Assembly (NCBI GenBank): GCA_030670605.1
Contig: DAOVBK010000032.1
Span: forward strand, 1 to 10,234
Length of the DNA stretch: 10,234 nt
From: Candidatus Stahliibacteriota bacterium
Lineage (GTDB): Bacteria; Hydrothermota; Tepidihabitantia; SM23-42
Direction: 5' to 3'
Shown: positions 1 through 6,828 of the stretch, one piece after another
How the letters are laid out: the number at the start of each line of letters is the position of its first letter
Numbering within the stretch: the stretch's first letter is position 1
Made by a program: the position numbers and the translations under genes
The notes under the pieces: model-generated
Seen by the model: only the letters and a program-made list of their open reading frames with translations
Told to the model about the DNA's origin: nothing
Databases searched by the model: none

Positions 1-207
1 GCTGAATGCGATTAGTCCGAGCACATCATAATAAAAGAACTTTGATTCAGCGAAAATCTATTGAGTAACAAGATTCAGAACGTGAGGTCCAATGACAATA
101 CCGACGATAAGAAATGCCGTAACGTTCGGTAATCGAACATATTTCAGGAGACGAGCGCCGAGAAAACCCAGTAGGAAAATAAGGCCTGCGCTCAGGAGGC
201 TATTCAC
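1..207 (-). pseudogene. Cation:proton antiporter (Kef/NhaP type), N-terminal part, interrupted by an in-frame TAG
   Basis: A GTG at 205-207 overlaps the stop of the CBS gene (GTGA) and opens a hydrophobic frame beginning VNSLLSAGLIFLLGFLGARL. It continues through LPNVTAFLIVGIVIGPHVLN, the typical first two membrane segments of monovalent cation:proton antiporters (CPA family), with the P-x-V/T...G-I-V-I-G-P signature. After 49 codons there is a TAG at 58-60. The same frame then continues open to the window edge and reads ...FYYDVLGLIAFS, which matches the start of the third membrane segment (LGLIAF is usual there). The homology therefore spans the stop, so the gene is either recently broken or affected by a base error; a single change to CAG, AAG or TAC would restore it. 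If intact, the protein would exchange K+ or Na+ for H+ across the inner membrane. It is cut by the window edge. The antiporter assignment is fairly sure; its ion is not known. Confidence 0.68.
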
Positions 208-695
208 TTTTGTATGATGTCGCGCTCTTTGAAAATGTAAACGAGAATATCGAGAAGCGAGAGCATACCAACTAACCTTTTGCCGGAGACAACAGGGAGC
301 ATATCGATATTATGAAGCCGCATGAGCCGGCGCGCATCGGCAACGGTGCTTGAATCCTTGACTGCAACGAATTTCGTATTGATGATATCCTCGACGACAA
401 TAAGCATACCCATCTCAGGCGATAGATCGAGATTAAGATTTTCGTCATCCATTTTTTCCACGAATGGCATTCGTTCAACAATTTCACTGACTGATTTCGA
501 AAACGGTCGGAAAATGTTGAGAATCCCGCGGTAATTCACGATGCCAAGCAGGTTATTGTCGTCATCAATAACGGGGAGTAGATGTGAGTTGGTCTGGCGC
601 ATCAGTTTGATCAACTGCATGAGCGTTGTTGAGGGTGTTACGGTTAGAGCATCTTTGTTCATGACTTCAGAAACTGGTAGCTTCTGTATGTCCAT
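204..695 (-). CDS. Stand-alone CBS-domain pair protein
   Basis: A 163-residue soluble protein made of two CBS motifs forming one Bateman module. The first covers about residues 8-62 (PVSEVMNKDALTVTPSTTL, then LLPVIDDDNNLLGIV). The second covers about 108-158 (FVAVKDSSTVADARRLM, then DMLPVVSGKRLVGMLSLLDI). No catalytic domain is attached. Such modules commonly bind AMP, ATP, S-adenosylmethionine or cyclic dinucleotides and regulate a partner. The overlapping antiporter gene is the obvious candidate partner, which is an inference from context. The ATG start is well placed because the first CBS motif begins a few residues later. There is no Shine-Dalgarno sequence; a perfect TATAAT lies 5 bases upstream of the ATG, so the message may be leaderless. 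The TGA stop overlaps the antiporter GTG. The ligand cannot be read from the sequence. Confidence 0.88.
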   Translation of the reverse strand: MDIQKLPVSEVMNKDALTVTPSTTLMQLIKLMRQTNSHLLPVIDDDNNLLGIVNYRGILNIFRPFSKSVSEIVERMPFVEKMDDENLNLDLSPEMGMLIVVEDIINTKFVAVKDSSTVADARRLMRLHNIDMLPVVSGKRLVGMLSLLDILVYIFKERDIIQK

Positions 696-700
696 GTCAA

Positions 701-728
701 ATTATACACAAAGTCAAATCATTTTCAA
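701..728 (-). promoter_or_regulatory. Sigma70-type promoter of the CBS/antiporter unit, probably leaderless
   Basis: On the minus strand, TTGAAA (723-728) is followed by a 16-base spacer and a perfect TATAAT (701-706). Only five bases (TTGAC) separate this from the CBS ATG at 695, so transcription would begin at or within about two bases of the start codon. It lies in the 66-base gap after the GGDEF gene, so CBS and the antiporter can be expressed apart from the upstream operon. No terminator is visible in the gap, so read-through is also possible. Confidence 0.62.
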
Positions 729-761
729 TAGGGTGAATGTGGGAATGACAGTAACCGGGGT

Positions 762-2156
762 CTACGCCACGACAACCTTATCACGACCCGAGAGCTTGCC
801 ATCATACATCGCTTTGTCAGCCTTGCCGATGAGCTCGTCACGGGTCTTGGCATCCTCTGGACATGTGGCGACACCGAGAGTCACGGAAATACTAAATTTC
901 TGGTTGTCAAAAGTAAAAAACGGCTCCCGGCCGATTTCTTTCCGTATCCGCTCAGCAATCGCCGTTGCTGTTTGCTTATCCGTGTTGGGCAAAATCACGA
1001 TGTACTCATCACCACCGTAGCGCACAAGCACGTCGCCCTTCCGTACGGTCCGTCGCAAACGCTCACCAACGCGTCGTAATGTCTCACTGCCTACGAGATG
1101 ACCAAAATTATCATCAACTAATTTGAAAAAGTCGATATCAAGAAATATCAGAGAAACAATTCCATATTCACTCTTTCGCTCCGCGAGAAATTTGTCGAGA
1201 TATTGGTTACAATAGCGGATATTGTACAGTTTTGTTAAATCATCAATAAGACTCGCTTCTTCCATTTTGCGGTAGATTGTGGCATTCTCAAGCGCAATGG
1301 TAACATGAGCAACTAAATTCTCGAAAATCTCGAGGTCGTCATCTGTGAATGGTTCACCACCGATCTTGTTCACGACCTCCACCACACCAATAACCTTATT
1401 TTTACTTCTCATTGATACACAGAGAATCGATCTGGTCACGAATTTTGTCTTTTCATCAATCCCTGAATAAAAACGCGGATCCTTGGTCACATCCGGTACG
1501 ATAAGCGACTGGCCATGGCGTGCTGCCCATCCTGCCACACCTTGTCCGATTTTCAATCTCATGCCGAGTAGTTTCTTACCAGCCTCGCCTGCGGCAGCTT
1601 TAAAAACAAGTTCCCGTGTCTCGTAATCAAGCAGGAGTACTGACCAACCTTCAGCTTTGATCAAATCGGCGGCCTTTGCCATGATTGTCTCGAGTATTTC
1701 TTCTGGTTTCAAAGAGGAATTAATCGCCTGGACAATCTCACTCAAGGTCGTAAGCTCGCGTATCTTTCTCGTGAGCGAAGCAACGGTCTGCAGATTATCA
1801 AGAACGCCCTTTCTGTGCACGATCGCTTTCTGCACAACCTGACGGAAGAAATGAACAGTGTAGGGCCGTATGATTAACCCCTCAACACTGTTCTGAATGA
1901 GTTTTTGATAATCCACGCGTGCATCAGCTTCAGCAATGATAACAATGGGAATTGTTGTATCGACTTTTCTTAAAGCTCCGACGAACTTAACCGCTGCACT
2001 GTCCAGTACGAGCAAATCACATTTGCCTTGTGCGAGCGTCTTTTTGATGCTATCAGCCTTCGACACGGTGATCACATCCATACCGAGCTTTTTCACATGC
2101 TTTACAACACCTCCAAGTCGCTTCCGATTATTGTCAAAAATGAGTACCCGCATCAT
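762..2156 (-). CDS. Degenerate receiver-GAF-GGDEF protein, probable diguanylate cyclase
   Basis: 464 residues in three domains. Residues 1-120 are receiver-like: Asp8 and a phosphoacceptor-like Asp52 (LLVLDSA) are present, but the second N-terminal acid is Asn9, the conserved Thr/Ser is replaced in IIAEAD, and the usual Lys-Pro is Arg-Pro (IIRPY). Normal phosphotransfer is therefore doubtful. About 145-290 is a GAF domain (KIGQGVAGWAARHGQSLIVP, then GVVEVVNK). About 300-464 is a GGDEF domain starting LIDDLTKLYNIRYCNQYL. Its active loop is GGDEY at 381-385, a Phe-to-Tyr variant with the catalytic acids kept, and an RxxD inhibitory site (R372-D375) lies five residues before it. Expected product: cyclic di-GMP from 2 GTP, with product inhibition, in the cytoplasm and gated by the GAF ligand. 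It overlaps the preceding cyclase-like gene (ATGA), so translation is likely coupled. The first ATG (2156) was used; the second codon is also ATG. The stop is TAG. Confidence 0.88.
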   Translation of the reverse strand: MMRVLIFDNNRKRLGGVVKHVKKLGMDVITVSKADSIKKTLAQGKCDLLVLDSAAVKFVGALRKVDTTIPIVIIAEADARVDYQKLIQNSVEGLIIRPYTVHFFRQVVQKAIVHRKGVLDNLQTVASLTRKIRELTTLSEIVQAINSSLKPEEILETIMAKAADLIKAEGWSVLLLDYETRELVFKAAAGEAGKKLLGMRLKIGQGVAGWAARHGQSLIVPDVTKDPRFYSGIDEKTKFVTRSILCVSMRSKNKVIGVVEVVNKIGGEPFTDDDLEIFENLVAHVTIALENATIYRKMEEASLIDDLTKLYNIRYCNQYLDKFLAERKSEYGIVSLIFLDIDFFKLVDDNFGHLVGSETLRRVGERLRRTVRKGDVLVRYGGDEYIVILPNTDKQTATAIAERIRKEIGREPFFTFDNQKFSISVTLGVATCPEDAKTRDELIGKADKAMYDGKLSGRDKVVVA

Positions 2157-4414
2157 AGGTTACCTATCTCGTAGAGAAACTTTGCCTTTCGTTTCTTGTC
2201 ATCATAGAAATAAAACTCATCAAGCCATATATCAGAGCGTTCTGTGCGTACAATCGCTTTCTTCTTGTCGAGTTCCTCGAGATAGTGAATGCCAGATGGA
2301 ACGATCGAAATCTGATGATCGGTGAGTGTGTAACCGTGACCTGTCATACGCATCTTCTCGACATCACTAATATACGCAACAAAATCTTTTGCCTCTGTCG
2401 GATATTCAAAACTCTCAATGTTGAAGATGAGATTGGCCAGTGAGGGGAAATCACACACAATGACCGAACCGCCTGGTTTGTGTTCGGTCGAATAGAGATG
2501 TGCGTCTGCAATGATCGGCCCAACAAGGTCAGGGTCGCCATATGAATTTGCGCAGAAAACAACATCTCTGCCAGGTGAACCCGAAGCGATACCAACACCA
2601 ATTCTGAAAAGACTCTTGAATTCAGGTGGTAGGAGAGCATAGGTGATCCCATCGAGCTCGAGTGTGCGCTCCGCAACTTCGGCGAACCACTCGCGGTAAT
2701 GCATGAAATTGGCACGGATGAAATCTTCAGCTTTTTGAACCATATCTCGGGCACATAGTATTGCTCTTTTCGCTGAATCGGTTGCCGGGATAATTTCGAA
2801 CTCGGCGCCAGAAAAGATCGAATAGCGAAGTTTTGTACCTTTACCAGTAACTGATTCCGTGTACAGGTGATTGTACATAGATGACGAGTTCTCAGCAAAC
2901 CAGACCAACCCCCCATCACCGGTATCCTTCAGGAGAAAACCACCATGCTTTCTCACAATATCTGCCATCGTCTTTGCAAACTTTGATTTGATACGTTGCT
3001 CTTTTGCTGCGTTGTGGAGTTTGATCCCCATATATGATGAACCTCTGATATCATAAACGAGGATCGATACACAGGAGCGGTACTTTTCCACGACATTCTT
3101 GATGGTTTCAGGATAATCGTTCTTACCCTTTTGGGTCAAAATACTGGTGCCATCGAGCGCAAGAATCTTCAGGTATGCAACATCTGTCACACATCTCTGT
3201 GGTTCATCCGGGGATGGCGGAATACACTTAACGATTTCCAGAAAACAATGACCACAGTGTCGGGGAATAATCGTCTGTCGCATGAATGCGTCGTATGAAT
3301 CAATAATATCCTGAAAGCCGAGTTCAACAGACAACAATCCTTTCTTTTCGAATTGCATGAGTAGATCGCGGTCTACTTCCTTCCTGCTATGCAGTACTTC
3401 GAATTCCCGGGTTACCGATTTTGCGAAAATCTTTTTTTCCTCATCAGTAAGTGCTCCAAACGTATGAAAGAACATATACTCATCAAATAACTCGCCGATG
3501 TTCTTCCGTACGCTCGGCGTACCCCGTTCAAAACGTGACTTGAGCTCATCTTCTTGCGATAGGGTATCATGTATCTGTGCACGACGCTGTCCGTAGTCTT
3601 TAAGATGGTGTATGTTCCCAAGAAAAAGCCGGTCTAATCGTGAAAAAAGATTTGATGTTTTCTGGGTGATCGCATCAACATCGAAATCGCCCTCAACATC
3701 GTATTGAATGATGTCCTTTAGTCCCTTATCAGCTTCCAGGTAAAGATCTTGAAGTTGTTGTTTCAAACGCAGAGAGTACAAGTCGACGTTCTTCAGTTCC
3801 CGCTCCATTTTTCCTTTTATCTCACGGAGAAAATGCGTAATGCGCTTCATCAGTTTTCCGAGAGAAGCCTGCGAGAGATAGTGCATGTAGGTAAGCGGAA
3901 TTTTCTCTACTGCCTGTTGCAGACTCGTGAAACCAAGCCGTTCAATATCTGACAGGAGGTTAGGGAGCAGGTTCTCAGTACGGGCGAGCATGAGACTTCT
4001 GTGAATAGCCTGCAGCACATCAGGTGACAGGGATGCTTTTTTCAACTCGCCCTTTAGCTGATGCAGGTGCTGTTCCTTTCCTGCTTTATCAACTAATGTT
4101 GTAACCTGCGCGGGACACTTTTCAGCAAGTGTGTCCGGTATATCGAGACCCCTCTTTTTGCAGGCAATATATAATACTATTTCATATCCCGCGTACTTCT
4201 CTGGCTCATGCCCGAGCCAAAGAATGCAACTGGTTCTATCTTTGAATATATCCAAAACATCGTCAGAAATGCCAAGTACCTGCAACCCACGCTCCAGTGA
4301 CTCCAGTAATCTCGCATGTTGTTCTTCGTTGATATGACGCTCCTGAAGGAGTTTACGGTACTGGCTTTCATTTTCCACATACTGGTGGACCTCTGCAATA
4401 GAATGTTTGTTCAC
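2153..4414 (-). CDS. Class III nucleotidyl cyclase-like protein B (tandem paralogue, with cysteine motif)
   Basis: 753 residues, no signal peptide or membrane segment seen. The first ~430 residues are helical and charged, with a probable coiled coil around 190-240, and match no domain I recognise. At about 385-407 is CGHC followed by two more cysteines (spacing CX2C-X6-C-X10-C), a possible metal site absent from the paralogue. The cyclase-like domain starts near 450: YDIRGSS with metal Asp455, KDTGDGG with Lys496 and metal Asp500, then about 100 residues to FRIGVGIASG, roughly 50 more than usual and containing ALLPPEF. The loop PDLVGPIIADAHLYS keeps the adenine-type Asp629, but the transition-state Asn and Arg positions are Ala636 and Leu640. 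Ordinary cyclase activity is doubtful; it may bind nucleotides, or act with the upstream paralogue. The tail ends KFLYEIGNL, matching KYLFELAAKVIE in the paralogue. The GTG start overlaps the paralogue's stop (GTGA), with AAGGTG just upstream. Confidence 0.75.
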   Translation of the reverse strand: MNKHSIAEVHQYVENESQYRKLLQERHINEEQHARLLESLERGLQVLGISDDVLDIFKDRTSCILWLGHEPEKYAGYEIVLYIACKKRGLDIPDTLAEKCPAQVTTLVDKAGKEQHLHQLKGELKKASLSPDVLQAIHRSLMLARTENLLPNLLSDIERLGFTSLQQAVEKIPLTYMHYLSQASLGKLMKRITHFLREIKGKMERELKNVDLYSLRLKQQLQDLYLEADKGLKDIIQYDVEGDFDVDAITQKTSNLFSRLDRLFLGNIHHLKDYGQRRAQIHDTLSQEDELKSRFERGTPSVRKNIGELFDEYMFFHTFGALTDEEKKIFAKSVTREFEVLHSRKEVDRDLLMQFEKKGLLSVELGFQDIIDSYDAFMRQTIIPRHCGHCFLEIVKCIPPSPDEPQRCVTDVAYLKILALDGTSILTQKGKNDYPETIKNVVEKYRSCVSILVYDIRGSSYMGIKLHNAAKEQRIKSKFAKTMADIVRKHGGFLLKDTGDGGLVWFAENSSSMYNHLYTESVTGKGTKLRYSIFSGAEFEIIPATDSAKRAILCARDMVQKAEDFIRANFMHYREWFAEVAERTLELDGITYALLPPEFKSLFRIGVGIASGSPGRDVVFCANSYGDPDLVGPIIADAHLYSTEHKPGGSVIVCDFPSLANLIFNIESFEYPTEAKDFVAYISDVEKMRMTGHGYTLTDHQISIVPSGIHYLEELDKKKAIVRTERSDIWLDEFYFYDDKKRKAKFLYEIGNL
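2155..2167 (-). promoter_or_regulatory. 13-base dyad over the ribosome-binding site and start of the GGDEF gene
   Basis: The minus-strand sequence ATAGGTAACCTAT is a dyad with 6-base arms around a central base. As RNA it can form a 5-bp stem (AUAGG/CCUAU) with a UAA loop. The stem contains the only AGG upstream of the GGDEF ATG and the first two bases of that ATG, so it could keep the start closed unless ribosomes finishing the upstream gene open it. The dyad is direct observation; the regulatory role is inference and could be chance. Confidence 0.3.
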
Positions 4415-6828
4415 TCAATCACCTTGGCTGCCAGTTCAAACAGGTACTTACCGCGACCACCTTTCTCATCTTTGATCTCGCCAGTCTCATCAATCATGAC
4501 ATCAAAGACACCGATCATTATTGTCATACTGCCAGGACGAACAACCTCCTGTCCCAACTTATTGCATAGAATCTTGTATAGATCTACGATAAAACCCCGT
4601 TTTGAAAGCTTCTGGTTTAGCCAGAAATCCAAACCTTGTTCGATGTCACGACCGAGCGTTTCAGTCTTTGCACCTGTTTCAGAAAAAAATGAGAACTTAT
4701 CCACATTGAGCAGTAAATTGTATACCGTCGCATCATCACAAATGACCGTAGATTTCTCACGTGCCTTTACTCGTGAATATAAGTTCGCTTCGCGCACAAG
4801 CATACCGGCAAGGTCAAGTTCGCCAAATGCATTTTCCTCCAAATAGATTTCTTTCGGATAGGCACCTGAGGCAATACCAATACCGACCTGGAAAATAGAT
4901 TGATACGCAGGTGGTAGCGTTGCATATGTCGCTCCTTCGAAATCTATTTTCCGTTTCTCGGTCTCGCGAAACCAATCCTTGTATTTGTAGATATTCTCCT
5001 TCACAAAACTGCGTGCTCCCTGCACCATCTCGAGTGCGCAACGTACCGCAGGTAAAACACTTCCCTGTGCAAGCTTAATGGTTTTTTTGTTCTTTATGTC
5101 GTAGTGGTTAGCAGCAAAAAGTACAATACCACCATCACCGGTGTCCTTGATGGGAATACCGCCATTTTTCTCTACATTTGCAAGCATCGATTCCTGAAAA
5201 TAGTTCCGTATTTCACTCTCGCGCTTGGCATCCTGGAGCTTCGTACCCATGAATGTCGAACCCCTGATGTCATAGATCAGTGTGGAAACGAGATTCTTGA
5301 AGTGCAATACTGCTTCTCGTGACGTACTCTCCGTGACCCTCTTCACCGGAATGCTTTTCTCAATCATATTGACTCTACCGGCGAGAGCTTCTTCTGCAAG
5401 ATAGCGCACCCCTTCGGTTGGCACAACCTCACTGACCCTTGGAAAGTAATCAACTATCTCCTCGAGCAGAAATGACTGCAGGAGCGGTGCGATCAGTTCG
5501 TCCGTGACAACATCGAATTTCTGATTGACCGCGGTCGCATCGTATTTCTCCTTGAGAAACCCGGATGTGCGACATGCATTCAAAACCTTAACGGCGTCTT
5601 TATCCTTCTTGATTTCACCCATTGTGTCCTTGATTATTGCCTGCATCTCTCCATCAGAAACTTTTCCATGTTGCATGAATACGAGTACCAAAAATGGATC
5701 CCACTCGCGCCTCGGTATAAACTGCGCCAGATCGCTCTCTTTGAGATTGAGCAACCCCTTTAATTCCTGTTCTCTATCTGCGCGCCCCTGTAATTGGTTC
5801 TTAAGAACCTTGAGGTCACTGCCATCTGCTAGAAGCGTCCGACGCAGTTTTTTCACCATACTTTCTATCGGTTCTTCGGTCGAGAAATCCTCTGTGAGCT
5901 TCAGTAACTGCTGTCGAATTGCCTCAGTTGTATCTTTGAGCTTCTGTCGGATCTGTTTAACTTTATCCTCAATCTCTCTCCGCTGTTGCATAGCCCGCCG
6001 TATCATATCAGGAACCTTTTTCTTCACGAGTGCAATAATCTCATCAAGTGTCTCGTTGTCCGGGATGAAAAAATGCGATTTGAATATTTCAACGAGCGTT
6101 TCTTTATCTAACAATACTTTCCTATCAAGGATGTACATCACGTCGGCCTTCGTATCTGCGTACTGCGACATTGCGATATGCTTGGCAAGTGCACTGTACA
6201 GCGGTCCGGGTAGGCCCTTTTCAAGGAATCGCTTGCCGAGCAGCCTCATCACGTCATTGTAGCTGCGGCTCGGTAGTAATGGTATCAGTTTGTGTGCTGC
6301 TGTTATCTGTGTCCCGGTAATTGCCCGATTTCGCATGAGTTGGTTTGCCATGTATGTGAAAAGCTGATTAACAACAATACTGATACGTTCAGAAATCGAC
6401 ATCTGTTTCTCAAATGAAATTTCCTTTGTATATTTTGCTAATAGGTCGCGCAAAAGTTTGCGATTGGCAACTTCAAAAATCACCATTTTACAACTATCAC
6501 CTTCAACAAACTTTTCATAAATCTCAAACAAGCTTTTGCCATACCTCTCGAAAAAACGTTCCCACTTGTCGATCTGTGTTTCATCCGACAGAAACTGCAC
6601 ATAAGTGCACACGAATTCCTCTTGGAGTGCGAAGATTTTTCTTCCAAGATATACCAGTTCTTTACTACCTTTTTGCTCGAGCGCCTTGATGAATGGATCG
6701 TCCTCGAATACTTTCTTGAGAATAGGGATGTAGCGGTTGAACGTCGCAGCATCGCGGTACGTATCAGCGAGTTCTTTATAGTATTTTGTCTCTAATACGA
6801 GAACATCTTCGAAATCATCGCGTTCCAC
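4411..6828 (-). CDS. Class III nucleotidyl cyclase-like protein A (tandem paralogue)
   Basis: 805 residues from the GTG at 6826-6828, chosen because AAGGAG lies 7 bases upstream; an open frame reaching back to TTG at 6903 would only lengthen the overlap with mltG. The N-terminal ~480 residues are helical with a strong coiled-coil stretch at about 276-370, and are not recognised. The cyclase-like domain runs from about 515 to 720: YDIRGST (metal Asp520), KDTGDGG (Lys561, metal Asp565), then an extended segment with ATLPPAY before VGIGIASG. The loop LDLAGMLVREANLYS keeps Asp672, but the Asn and Arg expected at +7 and +11 are Arg679 and Leu683. The segment LLEEIVDYFPRV aligns with the cysteine-bearing segment of the downstream paralogue but has no cysteines. 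It overlaps mltG by 14 bases and the paralogue by 4. The two may form a heterodimer, as class III catalytic domains work in pairs; that is inference. Confidence 0.75.
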   Translation of the reverse strand: MERDDFEDVLVLETKYYKELADTYRDAATFNRYIPILKKVFEDDPFIKALEQKGSKELVYLGRKIFALQEEFVCTYVQFLSDETQIDKWERFFERYGKSLFEIYEKFVEGDSCKMVIFEVANRKLLRDLLAKYTKEISFEKQMSISERISIVVNQLFTYMANQLMRNRAITGTQITAAHKLIPLLPSRSYNDVMRLLGKRFLEKGLPGPLYSALAKHIAMSQYADTKADVMYILDRKVLLDKETLVEIFKSHFFIPDNETLDEIIALVKKKVPDMIRRAMQQRREIEDKVKQIRQKLKDTTEAIRQQLLKLTEDFSTEEPIESMVKKLRRTLLADGSDLKVLKNQLQGRADREQELKGLLNLKESDLAQFIPRREWDPFLVLVFMQHGKVSDGEMQAIIKDTMGEIKKDKDAVKVLNACRTSGFLKEKYDATAVNQKFDVVTDELIAPLLQSFLLEEIVDYFPRVSEVVPTEGVRYLAEEALAGRVNMIEKSIPVKRVTESTSREAVLHFKNLVSTLIYDIRGSTFMGTKLQDAKRESEIRNYFQESMLANVEKNGGIPIKDTGDGGIVLFAANHYDIKNKKTIKLAQGSVLPAVRCALEMVQGARSFVKENIYKYKDWFRETEKRKIDFEGATYATLPPAYQSIFQVGIGIASGAYPKEIYLEENAFGELDLAGMLVREANLYSRVKAREKSTVICDDATVYNLLLNVDKFSFFSETGAKTETLGRDIEQGLDFWLNQKLSKRGFIVDLYKILCNKLGQEVVRPGSMTIMIGVFDVMIDETGEIKDEKGGRGKYLFELAAKVIE

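Noticed and set aside
58..60. Recoding of TAG as a sense codon
   Set aside because: The GGDEF gene ends with TAG at the normal end of its domain, so TAG works as a stop here. No special recoding element is visible.
696..761. Terminator after the GGDEF gene
   Set aside because: No GC-rich stem with a T-run is present in the gap; only the promoter is supported.
5525..6262. 245-codon open frame on the plus strand
   Set aside because: It lies wholly inside cyclase-like gene A on the opposite strand, is serine-rich and low in complexity as expected for an antisense shadow, and has no ribosome-binding site.
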